64,000 nucleotides of DNA, taken from positions 62,001 through 126,000 of the forward strand of contig CAJJDN010000178.1 in assembly GCA_905182985.1 (NCBI GenBank), in the 5' to 3' direction. A program made the position numbers and the translations under genes. The stretch is from Paramecium sonneborni (Eukaryota; Ciliophora; Oligohymenophorea; Peniculida; Parameciidae). The notes under the pieces are model-generated. The model was not told the DNA's origin. It ran no database searches and saw only the letters and a list, made by a program, of their open reading frames with translations. Each line of letters starts with the position of its first letter. Position 1 is the first letter of the stretch. Below, in pieces: positions 22,557 through 35,471 of the stretch.

Positions 22557-25037
22557 ATGAAAGCAGCATAAAATTAATTAAATGCAAAACAAAGCAATGA
22601 ATTTAAGTCGATAATGGTATTGAATTCAATTAATGAATAAGAGATTGTTAGAAGCAAAAGATTATAAGAAAGGATTGAAAAATTCTGAAAAGTTATTAGA
22701 ATAGGTTCCAGACAATTAAGAAGTAGTTTCACTTAAAGCTATTTTTATGTACTATAATGATGAGCATGAAGCAGGTCTATCTTTAGCATAATAAGCTGTT
22801 TTTAAGAATTTGGCATCTGATTTTTGTTGGCACATATATGGATTAATATAAAAGGAGGAAAAGAATTATATACAAGCTGTTAAATGCTTTATTTAAGCTA
22901 TAAATAAAGGAGAGGAAAATCTATAATTAATTAGAGATACAGCTAATTTGTCTATACATATTAGAGATTTTGAAGGAAATAGTTAATTAAGACATAAGCT
23001 ATTAAATAGTAAATCAGGAATGATAGTAAATTGGGTTGGTTTTATTGTAAGTTAACATTTAATTGGAGATTACAAAAGTGCTTTTAATGCTATTAAGTTA
23101 ACTGAAGAGATTATTAAAAAGGATTATCAAAATCCAATCAAGAAAGTAGAAATCAACGAATTTAAATTATATTAAATATAACTAGCAATAGAAGCCAAAG
23201 AATTATAGAGAGCTAAATAATATATAAATGAATTCAAAAAGTAATTGTTTATATTTTATATGATTTAGTGATATTTCAGATTAAGTGTCTTACTATGAAC
23301 TTCAATATGAATTGTATATAAGATTAGGAGAAAATCGCAATGCAATTGAATCAGTGAAATAATTACTCTAACTTTAACCCTAAAATTGGAAATACTATGA
23401 AATGTTGTAAAAGGTTGATCCCTAAGTTGATTTAACCATTTATGATAATACTTTGGTATAAGGACGATTACTTGCATAGTAGAGTGGAGAATCATTTAAA
23501 AATAGTTTTAGTTTATTTATTGACCCATTTTTTTAAAAATCTTTGCCTTCTTTATTTAAGGAAATCAAACATCTTTATTTTGATCCTTACAAAATTGAAA
23601 TTATGTAAAAGGCTTTTGAGTATTATCTAAATAAAAATTCAATGCAATAACTTTGGGCTTTGATGTTGCTTTCTTAACATTATTATTAAATTAAAGATTA
23701 CACTATTTCACTAGATTTTATCAATAAAGCTATTCAACATACTACAACAATACCTGAATTATACTTAATTAAAGCAAAAGTATTGAATAAGATGTAAAAA
23801 TTCTAAGAGGCTTATGAAATTGCTAACAAAGCAAGATTATTAGACTTATCAGATAGATATTTAAATAATTAAACCATTAAATATGCTTTATAAGCAAATA
23901 TGATTTATCTATCATAAGAATTATTAAATCTTTTCTTAAAAGATGATTCAAATCCATATGATTTATAAATGATTTGGTTTGAACTAAATATAGGAAAAGT
24001 TCTTTTAAGACTTAATTATCTTGGTCCAGCCTTGTAATAATTTAATCTAATATTTAAATACTTTTAAGAATAATATGATGACTAATTAGATTTTTATTAA
24101 TATTCATTAAGAAGATTTACATTAAGATCATTATTATAAATGATTAATGCTATGGATAAACGATATGATTCTAAATATTTTATTTAATCTGCAGGTTTGA
24201 TGATTCAAGCTTTAGAAAGATTAAAATCTAAAATTTAGGAATAAGGAAGATTAGAATAAAAAAAATTAACTCCAAAAGAAAAAAAAATGTTAGCTAAATA
24301 ATAATAAAAAGAATAGGAAGAAAAAAAATTAAAAGAATAATTTTCAATAGAAGGACATATTTTTAGCAAAGAAATCTAAAAAAAATATGATCTATCTGGT
24401 GAATAACTTTTATCTCAATTAAAAACATCTGAAGATATTAATAAAATGTAAAATCGTTTTGCTTAAGTACTTATTCACACTAATTTTAAAAATAAAGAAG
24501 TAAATTTTTAAGCTTTTAAATAACTTGTTTCTTTATACATTAATTAATAAAGGCCATTGTTATGTGCTAAATTATTAAACAAATTAAGATGCAATTAAAC
24601 AGAACAGAATCAAATACTGAATCACAAATATTAATTATTACTAATATAGTTTTGTAAGCCTATTAAAATGTATATATTTAGTAAATCAATATTAAGGAGT
24701 ACTATAGCCTTGTATAAAAGAATATTAACAAGACTTGATACAGTTTGATTCTTAATTCTGGGATTGTGTTTAAATAAGATCTTAATTAGACTTAACAATA
24801 AGTAATTTTTTAAATAATTTAAGAAAGACATTGTGAATCTATTATTAAAGGAATAAGATTCGAAGAGAATTTAGAATCAGATGATTTGGAGTTTCTTAAA
24901 GAGTATCCATTAGCAAAAGTAAATTAAATAATTTAATAAAGACTAATAATCCTTACTTTGTTTTTGATCCTAACATTGAATGGCAAAATCAATAGATAAA
25001 AGAGTATCTAGAAAAACAATAGACTTAACCTATGTGA
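22557..25037 (+). CDS. NAA15: NatA auxiliary subunit NAA15/Nat1-like, 784 aa
   Basis: Large scaffold subunit of the NatA N-terminal acetyltransferase, which anchors the catalytic NAA10 to ribosomes. ATG 22557, TGA 25035-25037; five introns of 22-28 nt (22617-22641, 23241-23268, 24654-24681, 24802-24823, 24919-24941) leave 785 codons. The first intron places the conserved EFKSIMRLLEAKDYKKGLK start before the TPR series. Hallmarks are FCWHIYGLIQKEEKNYIQAV, NLQLIRDTANLSIHIRDFEG, NWVGFIVSQHLIGDY and, mid-protein, ESFKNSFSLFIDPFF. A lysine-rich segment near residue 590 precedes the C-terminal helices and HCESIIKGIRFEENL. A further 24-nt GT...AG stretch at 23456-23479 is in frame and may or may not be spliced. 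Family assignment is secure. Confidence 0.92.
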
Positions 25038-25285
25038 ATAATAAATAAAGAATATTTAATAGTTTAGTATAAATTTTATTTATTCTCATTATTATTAGTT
25101 TTTTTAATTATTATTAGATAAAATTTAATGTCTTAATAAGAATTATTCAAATAAACCACAAATTAGGAAAAACTTTATAAATAAATTATAAAAAATAAAA
25201 TTTATAATTTATTATTAATTTCATTGAAATATTTAGGAAATGAAATTTAACAAATAACTAGTAAAATTTTGGAATAAAATTAAAA

Positions 25286-25978
25286 ATGTCAATGGAAATA
25301 GATGAATTAGCTGAAACAATAATGGATTGTGTAATGAATAGCCATATTATTTCAGAGGAAGGAAGAAGCTATATTGAATAGCATATTCCAACAAAGCCTC
25401 CTGAAACTGATATTTAATCAGCAAGATTTGATTTATATGAAAAGACAGGGAAAGAAAGAATTTAAAAAGTAGCCCTAGTATTTAAAACTCATCAAGAAGC
25501 AAGAAGGTAAAAATTAAATATTGTATTATAGATGGTATTCATAATTTAAATAGCATGCAACTACTCATTAAAAAGTTCATAAGAAAGCTGCACTTTTGGA
25601 TAATGTTCTATTTAAATATGGTGATTATGGAAAATCATTATTTTAATATGCAGAATATATATGTGAGTTTATAGATTAATAACCTTTGTGTGTATTCTAA
25701 CATATGATTCCAGATCATGTAAATCTTAATATAAATTTTAGGATTTAAGATTATCAGAAACTCATCCTTACTATTTTAAAATTCATTGGGCTTTTAGAGG
25801 ATTTATGACTCCCTAAACTTCAAGTATGGTAAAAGCAGAAAGAAATCCATCTCTTATGAATAAGTTAAAAGATGAAGAAATCCCAAGAAAACTTGTTCCT
25901 ATAGATACCTATATGCGTTCTTTAATGGATAAAAATAATAATAGCAGTTAAGATGAAGATGATGATGATGATTAATGA
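25286..25978 (+). CDS. Hypothetical protein with acidic tail, 214 aa
   Basis: ATG 25286 (MSMEIDELAETIMDCVMNS), TGA 25976-25978; introns of 25 nt (25507-25531) and 23 nt (25719-25741) leave 215 codons. Well-formed coding text throughout: HIPTKPPETDIQSARFDLYE, LLDNVLFKYGDYGKSLFQYA and ETHPYYFKIHWAFRGFMTP, then a hydrophilic end closing with a run of Asp/Glu. No membrane segment or known catalytic motif. I do not recognise the family. Confidence 0.75.
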
Positions 25979-26240
25979 ATTTGAATTTTTCATATAAATA
26001 AATTTATCTATTATAAAAATCATATCCTGAAATCATTTACTATTTATTTAATTAATTAATCAATTAATATTATTTTTGAATAATAATAATTCTGAATATA
26101 TTTTATAAAATTCAATTCTTCATTAAATAGTTTTATCTAAACCTTTATTTGTAATAAAATTAAAGATTTTAAAAAAGAGATAAATAATTTAGATCTTACA
26201 ATGCATTTTATTATTTTTTTCAGATCTTTAAAAGGAAACA

Positions 26241-26660
26241 ATGACTGATTTAATATTAATTTTTGATTATTTATTGGTATATAATTACAATAATATTGAG
26301 ACAGAAAGATGTATTTACCTATATTGTTCTTTGATGGATGACAAGAATTTATTAAGAAGAATCAATTAAATAAATAAGGCTTAATATAAAATTTATTTTA
26401 CTTAATTTGATCCAAAATATTCAATTGTATCAACTGCAAATCTGATTTAAAGTAGCAATGTTATATATAGATATAATTACTATTTAAACATTCCACTTGA
26501 ACTTTATTTATAAAGAAAAAAAGATTATAAAATAATATTATTTTCTTCATTCTCAACTGAAAATTAAATTATTTATTAAATTGTTTACTTTAATCAAATT
26601 ACTGAAAGGATAAAATATATATATATATAATTTAGCTCAATTTAATATAAAAAATTTTGA
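26241..26660 (+). CDS. Hypothetical ORF, 139 aa
   Basis: Intronless frame from ATG 26241 to TGA 26658-26660. The first 100 residues look protein-like (CIYLYCSLMDDKNLLRRI, YFTQFDPKYSIVSTANLIQS); the last 30 are low in complexity (TERIKYIYIQFSS) and may be noncoding or a missed intron. No domain recognised. It sits in a gene-poor stretch and could be a relic. Confidence 0.4.
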
Positions 26661-27014
26661 CTAATAATCAAAATTTTTGTTAATATTTTTTAGTAAGTTT
26701 GTGGATATAAAAATAAAAAAAAGGGAATAGTAGTGTACATGATTCCTTATTCATTTTAATGTATTTAAGAATCAATTTTTTGAATTTAATATTTAGAACA
26801 TTAAATGAATATATTACTTTACCTGTAAGAGTTTAATAGATAAAAATTACCAAAACGAAATGGAATCTGCTTATTTGAGTTAATTTTAAAATGATTAAAA
26901 AGGATACTAAAAATAAAAATTGATGTGATATTCATACTTTTTATATTTTAAAATTCTAAGATAAAGCCATTTGCTTAAGATTGCTTTTAGAATCTATTTT
27001 TTGATTCTATAAAA
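26661..27014. other. Intergenic, no feature seen
   Basis: About 350 bp of AT-rich DNA with no convincing coding frame or repeat. Confidence 0.4.
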
Positions 27015-27919
27015 ATGAAAAAGGAATATAGTAAATAATTTGAAGTATTATAAGGAAGTGATTGGAAGAGAAATAAGTCTAGAATAATATGATTGAAAGT
27101 AATTATTAAAAATAAATTTTAGAATGGGAAACAGTATAATAATAAATGTTAACTAGATATTTGTGGTTTAGATGAAGAGAAAAAATAAACCCTTTAGCCA
27201 GAGTCAAAAGTGATAACAACAAGAACGATTAATTAAACAACGATATAGATTGTATAAGCAGATATTGTAGAAGAATTGGTGGATGTAGTAGGTAAATTAA
27301 AAAGTAAATTTTAGTGAATTCCTCTCATGAGCCAGCTTGGTCTTATATATCAAAACGGTAATAAGTTAATAATAAATATGATTAGAGATAAAAACAATAA
27401 AGAAAATGAAATCCTATAATAAAGTATAAATGAATTGTATAACAATAGTGAAAATTGGAGAGTTGATAGTAACGAATACAGAAAATGTTAATTCAGTTTA
27501 AATATTTCATGTAAGACTGCCATTTTACTAGGTAATAAATTGAGAAATATATTTAAAAGGATGCGAAGGATTTATTACAAATATTTAATGTTTATAAAGA
27601 ATGCTTATAATAGAAAGGACATAAGACAATATCGTTTACTGAATAGAATACTCCTAATTTTTAGATTCCAAAATAATTCCATGCTGAAGTGTTGATAAGA
27701 GCAATACTTTCGTAAAAATATTATAAAATGATTAGATCAATATAAGAAGGGGATGTAGAATTTGAGTTGATAAAGTTTGTGAGTTTAGATTAACTAACAC
27801 TAAAATATTTTGCTTATGAATTAATGAAATAATTAGACGAATTAAAAATTCCTGAATTATTTAAATAGCGATATCAATAATTTCTTAATTTTTTATGTAT
27901 AGTATAGGATGAAATATGA
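27015..27919 (+). CDS. Probable multi-exon gene, structure unresolved
   Basis: Several stretches are clearly protein-like on the plus strand: LQPESKVITTRTINQTTIQI and VQADIVEELVDVV near 27190-27290, NSSHEPAWSYISKR, ENWRVDSNEYRKCQFSLN, and a long final exon from ~27560 (DAKDLLQIFNVYKECLQQKG, FHAEVLIRAILSQKYYKMIR, LKYFAYELMKQLDELKIPEL) to the TGA at 27917-27919. Introns at about 27291-27313 and 27358-27385 join the middle exons. The 5' exons and the junction near 27531-27559 stay one base out of frame whichever splice sites I use. It is either a real gene with an unusual splice or a recently broken one. No family recognised. Confidence 0.4.
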
Positions 27920-28108
27920 ATGTAGAGAATGGAGAAGATACAAAATAGGAGGTTTATCTATTGAGTACTGGTATTACTACAGAAATAGAAGGTATTATGG
28001 AATAGTGATGACTTTTAATTTCAATATATTATTTATTAGAATTAATATATTATAATCTTTATTTATATATATATAAAATACTAAATCACATAAATTAAAC
28101 ATAAGAAA

Positions 28109-30737
28109 TCATTATTAAAATTGAACCTTTTAAGTAAATTCTATTTCATAACCTGATAAAACTTTGATAAGAGCAATAAATTATTTTCCAGGAGGTAATT
28201 CAATATTGAGTGTGACACCTCTGTAAGGCTTACAAAATTTAAGACCATAAAATTTATGAAATGATATTTTGCTTATTAATTTAACATTAGATTAATTATC
28301 AATAAAATAATAACCCCATCCATCTAATCTATCTAAATTATAACAACTTTAAATTTTGGGTTATCCCATAGTATCATAACTTCTTTTAGGTTATTATACA
28401 AGTCCTTTTTTAATAAACGCACTTGCAAGCATATTAGGAATCTTTTTCACTTATTTAAATTCTAATTTTTCTACTCCATATGAGGAAATTACAAAAAAAA
28501 AGTCTTAATGATGTTCCCAAATTACTTTAGCAAAAATTATATATTCTCCTTTAGTAAAAGTGCATTTACACCATACTTCTCCAAATTAAGTAAATTTACC
28601 ATTGATATAAGTATAAGTATTATTATCTTCTTTTTTGCAAATAAGTAATTTAGAATAACTATATTTTGGATTTCCTGTCCATCTTTAATTTCTTTAATTC
28701 ATTGTAATATAATAATCTCCTTCCTTACTAATATTAAATGAATAATAGACAGCTCTTTTTTTATTTGATTTTATTTAAGTAGCAGAATATTAATAATTTT
28801 ATTTAACATGACAAGTATGTATATCTCTAAATTACTAAATAAATGATCCAATATCCATATAAAATACACCAGAATCTTCATTATCTAATTTAAGTTCTTA
28901 TCTTAATTAAGGAGTCCATAATGAACTATCTTATCCCCAATCACCAGTCCATTCTTTTTTTCCCCAAGGATTTCTTAATTTAATAAGTTCAACTTATCCT
29001 TTTTTTGGATGATTGATTTATTTTATTTTAAGAACAGAATAAGCATGATTAGGTACTAAACCTTATGTAATAGGTTAAACATCACTATTTTATGTAGCTG
29101 CTACCATAATAACTTTATTAGCTAAACATTTTCTTAATTGATGTATAAAATCAGGTGATTAAGTCCAAATAACTTCTGTTGGTGCTCCTGTTAAAGCTCT
29201 TAATACTTCTTACATTGAACCTGATGAACTATTTTAATATGATCCAAATAATTTAGCCCAAGCTTTTTCTAATATCATAACCCAAATAGCATTATTCTTT
29301 GCTTTAGTAAATACAGGACATAAATTTGGATAAACTGGAAAATAATCATCTACATATATGGCTTTCCATAATCCATCTATACATAATCTAACACAATATA
29401 TTCCTTATTCATTTATAGCTCTTGTTATAAATACATCTAATAATAAATCAGGTCTTCTATTTCCTAATGCAGATATTGATGCTAATAAATAACAATTTCC
29501 TAATGATCCTTGAATAATATCTTGAGGACCAATATATTTTCCTAAACCAAATCTTTTATTATCATTGGCTTTAGCAAAAAATTAGTAATCTCCATTGAAT
29601 ATTGAATATAATCTTTCCCAACTAACACAATAATTAGAACCTACACTTTTTTCATTAGGACCGAATCTAAGATCAATATAATTTTTTTCTTTAATTTTAA
29701 GTTCATCAAAAGTTTTAATAAATTCATTCATATTAGAAATTTACATATGTTATAATGTTACTTCTTCAAATTAAAATTTACTCACTAAAATATCTTATTA
29801 ATCAGTTGAAGATTATTATCTTTTTAGTTTAAGTTCTTCAACTTCTCCTAATTGAAATTTAACATATGTTAACATAAAATCATTTAATTATTCTTAATTA
29901 ATTTACCATCCACAATCTTTAACAAAACAAACACAATAATCATCATAATATTTTGAAATACAATGATAACATAATCTATGATCACAGATTTCATTATGAA
30001 ATAATCCACTATTATTTGAATTACAATAATCACATTTATAAGAGATAGATTCAGTCATTTTATCTTCAATATTAATTTTAACTTCTTATTTTTGTATTTA
30101 ATTTTAAATATTCTATTGTATCTATTGTTTAGGTAATTACAAACCTACTTTTTATTATTATTGTTTTGGTGATTGCAAATTTTATTATGGCTACTTTTAT
30201 TGATGTACTTAAGTTTATTATCTTTATTATTTTATTATTATTACTATTGAATCATCTATGTACTTAATTACTATTTCAAAACCCTATCAGTTTATTTCTA
30301 CATTTAAGATTTTGATTTGTTTTGTATTGGAATTGGAGATCGATCTTAAAATGATTATCTAGGCTAAGTATTCTTCTATTGTTTAATAGGTGTATTAGTA
30401 TTTTAATTATTCTATTTAACAGTTGCTTTATTCTATTGGGATGGTGATGCTATAATAATAAATTTATTTTACTCATCTTTTTAGGATCTCCTGAAAACAT
30501 TTATACCTATTTTCCAAACACCATTTAATTACTACCAGATAATTTTTAGAATTGTCTATTCATTAAATCAGATATGTTTAGGAAATAAGAACATTATTTA
30601 TCTAAACAATTTGCACCTCCTTCTGCTGTTATTTGATCAATACATTTATTGCAATATAGATGACCACATTTTGCTTTATAAGATGCATTCTCCTTTACAT
30701 CCTATAAACATTTTATACACTTTACAGATTTTATCAT
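28109..30737 (-). CDS. Calpain-type cysteine protease with two Cys/His zinc clusters, 860 aa
   Basis: ATG 30735-30737, TGA 28109-28111; two 23-nt introns (30450-30472, 30222-30244) leave 861 codons. Order: RING-like cluster at residues ~7-50 (CIKCLQD, CGHLYCNKCID, CLDKQCSY); a Gln-rich linker to ~205; a second cluster from ~220 (CDYCNSN, CDHRLCYHCISKYYDDYCVC); then the calpain protease core with Cys400 in QGSLGNCYLLASISAL, His549 in NHAYSVL and Asn574 in RNPWG; then two C2-like/CBSW-type beta modules to the end. The full Cys-His-Asn triad is present, so a calcium-regulated or housekeeping protease is expected. Zinc clusters at the front hint at ubiquitin-ligase-like or protein-binding functions. 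The second calpain gene lies upstream in the same direction, 91 bp away. Confidence 0.92.
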
Positions 30738-30828
30738 AATAAATATTTGTTATTTAAATTCAATTAATTATATAAGATATATTATAAGTCTAAAATGAAT
30801 TCATTATGGATGGATTTCATCAGATTCT

Positions 30829-33803
30829 TCATTTCACTATATATTATTCTTCTATTCCAAAACTATATCCTCTATCACAAATACTCAATAAAACTAAGAA
30901 TTCATCCTACCCACCTAAACTTATTTCTAAACTATCCCCTCTATAAGGTTTTCGAAGTTTCAAACCCTCTAATTTGGTAAATCTCACTTTACTCTCAAAA
31001 CTCTTACCACTTTTATTTTCAACATAATAAAATCCATAACTATATTATCTCAAAAATATCATACCCAAATTTCAAATTAAATTCATATGCTTACTTTATA
31101 TCTGGATGCTTCTAATATGATTTCTTTTTACTACTTTTTCTAGCCTAATCAAGAAATGCTTCCCTTAATAAATTATTAATTTTGTTTATCTTATCAATTT
31201 GAACTTTATTAGGTCCATATGATGATAAAACATACTTATTCATCTAAGAATACCTCCATTGAGTCTTTACAACTAGAGTATATTTTCCATATTCCAAATT
31301 TGCACTTATCCAACATTCTCTCTCACATTTACAATTTCCACTAATCAATTAATTTCCCTTAAATAATAAAATCTTCACAGTAGAGTAATCATTGCTATTC
31401 TCAAATCTAATACTTTTATTTTATTTAATACCTAACATTCTTTTAATTTATTGTAAAATAATAACATCCTTATTTATCAATTTATATTAAATAATACTCA
31501 CTCTTTCTCTTATTTGATTAGATTACCTAGGATTAATACTAATACCCTTCCTTTACAAAGCAAACAGATACATCATCAAAATACTTCAAAAAATCTGTAA
31601 TACTCATATAAAAAACTCCATCATTATTATTATTTATTTTGAATAATGTTTTTTACTAAGGAGTCCATAATGAACTTTGATTTGACCAATCTCCTTTCCA
31701 TTCTTCTTTTCCCCAAGGATTTCTGAGTTTAATCAATTTAGTATTTGCATTTAAATCTTTTATTTTTAATACTGTATATGCATGTCCTGATATTAATCCC
31801 ATTTATTTATATTATTATTTATTTTCATTTTTAGTAGAACAAACCATTATACATCTATTTTAAATACAAGTCTGTAATTCTTCCATGAATTTGTCTTCTT
31901 TAGTAAAAAGAGTCTTAGTAGCTGCTCCTGTTAAAGTTCTTAATACTTCTGTAGGATAACCAGCTTCAATATTCTCATAAGAACCAAATACTTTAGCCCA
32001 AGCTTTTTCAATTACCATAACCCATATCTCTTCATCTTTACCTCTAGTAAATGCTGCTTAATCATACCATGTAGGAATATAATCATCCATTCCTATTACT
32101 TTCCATTCTCCATCTATACATAATTTAACACCATATAATCCATTAGGATTGAATGTTCTAGTAACAAATGTCTCCAATAATAAATCAGGTCTTCTATTTC
32201 CTAATGAACTTATTGATGCTAAAAAATAACAATCTCCCAATTATCCTTACTGTAAATCATCTGGAGCTATCCATTTACCTAAACCAAATCTATTCAAAGT
32301 GTTTTCTTTCACAAAGAATTTTGGATTCTTTATAAATTCAGGTATTCTTTTCCATTTAAACTTTTCTAATTTCCTTCCTAAACTTTATTAATTTGGAGGA
32401 AATACACTATCTGTATAATATTAATTCTAACTCTTTAGTTATTAATATTTCTAAATAAATTCTTTCATTGCTACAACATTCTAATCTTAAACATAAAGTT
32501 CTTAAAATTAAAAATTTGATTATAATAATTTTTAATTTGCTGGATTCTCATAATAATTAGATTCCATAATATTCTATCCTATTACTTATACTTAAGATTC
32601 ACAAAGTCTCTTAAACTAAAATGCTGTCAATTCCTTATTCTATTCTTTAAATACCCAACATATTAGTTCTTTTAATTCTTATTCATTAATATCTTTTATT
32701 ACAATCTAAATCATATTTTTAAATTCAATCTCATTCATCTTATGATCTTTATCATTATCATATTTATTGAATACATCAATAATATCAATATTTGCATTTT
32801 ATAATTTTGAACTAAATATTTATATTAATTCTATTGAAGATCGATTATAATATTTCTAATCTACCTTATTTTATGAATCTAATCTCTATTCTCTTGTAGG
32901 AATTATATTTATTTACTAAGGCTATTTAAAATTTTAATCAAATATAGGCTTCCTATCATGCTACGCTTAAACTGGATTCCCTTCATTATATTAATTAGAA
33001 AGTTAAGAATTCATCTCTTTCATAAAGTTATTTTGTACATTTATTTTAAACTATATAGGAGAATTTAATTCTTATTAAGTCATTTAAGATTCTATTTTAT
33101 TCATTAATTACTCAAAATTCTCACTTGTCAATATTTGTAATTCAAATCGCTTTAGAATAAATGAAAATGACTTCTCTATTATTTAATCCTAAGCAAAAGG
33201 CAAAATTTTTTTCACCATATACAAATATCCAAATAAATCCAATCCTTTACTACCAGGTTTAACAAAGTAATTTACTACATCTGTTGGATTTTGTTTTGTT
33301 TATTTACAATGTTTACACAAATCCATAAATAGTATCATTACTTAGGCATTTATTTATTTCTCAAACATATATAAAATTATATAACTATATATTTCAAAAT
33401 CAAAGAATGGCAGTTTCTCTATCATAGATATTAATTTCATCTAAATATTTCAATTCAAAAACTATATTAGGTTTTATTACCAATTAATCCTCCTCATGTT
33501 ATTTATACTTTTATGGATGATCTTCTTCAAAAATGATATTTATAATTTGATAAATTTAGTCTAACAAGAAAAATACTTTATTTTCGAATTCTATTTTACA
33601 TTTATCAATAATAAAACTCTTTTCTTCAACTCCAAGTTTTACGATGCTTTTATATATAATTTTTTTCGCTCTTTCTAAATTTAAAACTTCTTGCTTTACA
33701 TTTAAATGTTTGATACTCTTACTTTTACTTAATTTTTCAAAATAGTATAGCAACTAATTTTATTTCTAAAAACTTAGAAAAATAAATTCTCTATTCTTTT
33801 CAT
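30829..33803 (-). CDS. Calpain-type cysteine protease with EF-hand-like loop, 960 aa
   Basis: TGA 30829-30831. The start at 33801-33803 uses two 5' introns (20 nt, 33754-33773; 22 nt, 33441-33462) plus two 25-nt introns (31407-31431, 31040-31064), leaving exactly 961 codons. Internal starts at 33425 or 33368 are alternatives. The triad is visible: Cys511 in QLGDCYFLASISSL, His660 in SGHAYTVL and Asn681 in RNPWG. About 200 residues before the protease core is an EF-hand-like loop, DNDKDHKMNEIEF. A Cys/His pair (LCKHCK) lies further N-terminal, but there is no full RING as in its neighbour. Two beta modules follow the protease. Clear tandem paralogue of the calpain at 28109; the shared LGNRRPDLLL and AWAK..GSY stretches support this. 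Confidence 0.88.
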
Positions 33804-33821
33804 TTACAATAAAATATTAGT

Positions 33822-34479
33822 TTATGATAAACTAAATAATGATATTTGTTATTCTCTTAATTTGGCCTTAGTTTTCCTTTTAATATTTTTAATCAAATAA
33901 AATTCTCAGAAGCAATTCCAAGTTGATAATATTCATAATTATGATTGGTAAATAAAATAAAATAAGTTTTGATAAAATTAACTTATTCTAATTTTGAATA
34001 ACTATCATGAAAATTTGAAACCTTAAATAACTAGTTATAGGCAAATAATTCTTCAACTAATGCAACAAAACAACTGAACTGGTAATTATTTTATTATAAT
34101 CGACATGTAACTTTTTGATAACAAAATAGAATTTCTTCATTTTCTTTTTTAGTCTTTTTGTATCAATAAAAATCAACTCATCTAAGCACTACTTTTAATA
34201 AAGAAAAACGTTGAATTTCTGGAACATCAAATTACTCAAATATAAATTATGCTATTTTAATAAGTGTATTCGAATAGCACTCTATTTTAAACTGTTATAG
34301 GGCTTTCTTAATAACAAAACTGTTCTAATAATAAATTAAAAAAAACATCTCTTACTATTGATTTAATTTCATAATAAAAATAATTTAACCTACTTTCGTT
34401 CTAAGATCCAAATCAATTAGGCAATGTAAATCCAATATTTTTCCATTCAAAAATGCATTTCTAATATATGATGAGACCA
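33822..34479 (-). pseudogene. Decayed gene upstream of the calpain pair
   Basis: A minus-strand frame from the ATG near 34479 (MVSSYIRNAFLNGKIL) reads as protein for ~200 codons, including FDVPEIQRFSLLKVVLR, ENEEILFCYQKVTCRL, FVALVEELFAYNQLFKVSNF and YFILFTNHNYEYYQLGIASE. It carries at least three in-frame TGA codons (near 34190, 34175 and 33900), and no short intron removes them all. The family is not recognisable. It ends right where the calpain 5' exon begins and may be an old 5' extension or a separate dead gene. Confidence 0.45.
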
Positions 34480-35471
34480 TACTAGAGTTTCAATTATGTA
34501 ATTTCTAATGCATTATAAATAAATTATTAATTTTTCAATTTTTAATTAAGGTTCTGATATTAGAAAAATAATATTTATCGTTTTCTTTAATAAATCATAG
34601 CTCTTTCTTATAAGATTAAACTTTTGAAATTATTTTCATATTCAAAACTAATAACGCGAAATTAACTTAAACAATTTAATCATATTATATCTTTATTAAT
34701 AAATAACATTTTCGATTGTATTTAAAAATATTTTTTAATATTTTTCTATCATCTGCTCAATAAAAAATTTAGTTTTATTTAACATAACATAAGCTAATAC
34801 TAATTTTGTATAATTTTTTATTATATAAATTATTTTTAAGAATTTCCCCAAAATTTTGGTGAATTTTCTTTGTTTGATTATTTATAAATTCTGTTTCAGG
34901 TTATATTAATCGCATAATTTAGATGCAATGACATTTAATAAATAATGATTTTTTATAAATGTAATTTTCTAATAAATGTGACTAAATGTTGTTTATAAAC
35001 CAAAATAAATAACTAAATTAAAGAGGATAAAAAAATTAGAATATAAAAAATCGAATTTTTTTTTGGTGGAAATACTTTTATCATTAAAATTTTCTTAACA
35101 TTGATTTCTAGTTTTAAAAATAATTTATATTAGATTTTCATTTAGCAATTTTTTTTTAATTTTAGCTATTTCTTTTAATTAATAATGTTTATGTTATGTT
35201 AGTTTTTTGAATTTTAAAGTTTTATAGACTTTTTTTTAATTTTGTGATTTAAAGTTTAATGCAAAATCGAACATATTAATGCAGATAATGGTTTTTTTCA
35301 AAAAAATTGGTTTAAATAATTATCTTTAAATTATAGGAATAGAGATTTTATTATTTTTATATTTGATATTATGTAATACATTATTAAAATATAACAAAAA
35401 ATATTAAATTAAGAAATGAATTAAAACAAAAATACATATGGTTCCAAAATTGTAAAACTTTTAATGATTAA
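34480..35471. other. Long AT-rich intergenic region
   Basis: Nearly 1 kb of very AT-rich DNA with many A/T runs between the pseudogene and the six-RING gene. No coding-like frame, tandem repeat or RNA-like element was identified by eye. Confidence 0.5.

Noticed and set aside
23456..23479. Possible extra 24-nt intron in NAA15
   Set aside because: It is GT...AG but a multiple of three without TGA; sequence alone cannot decide, so it was left as exon.
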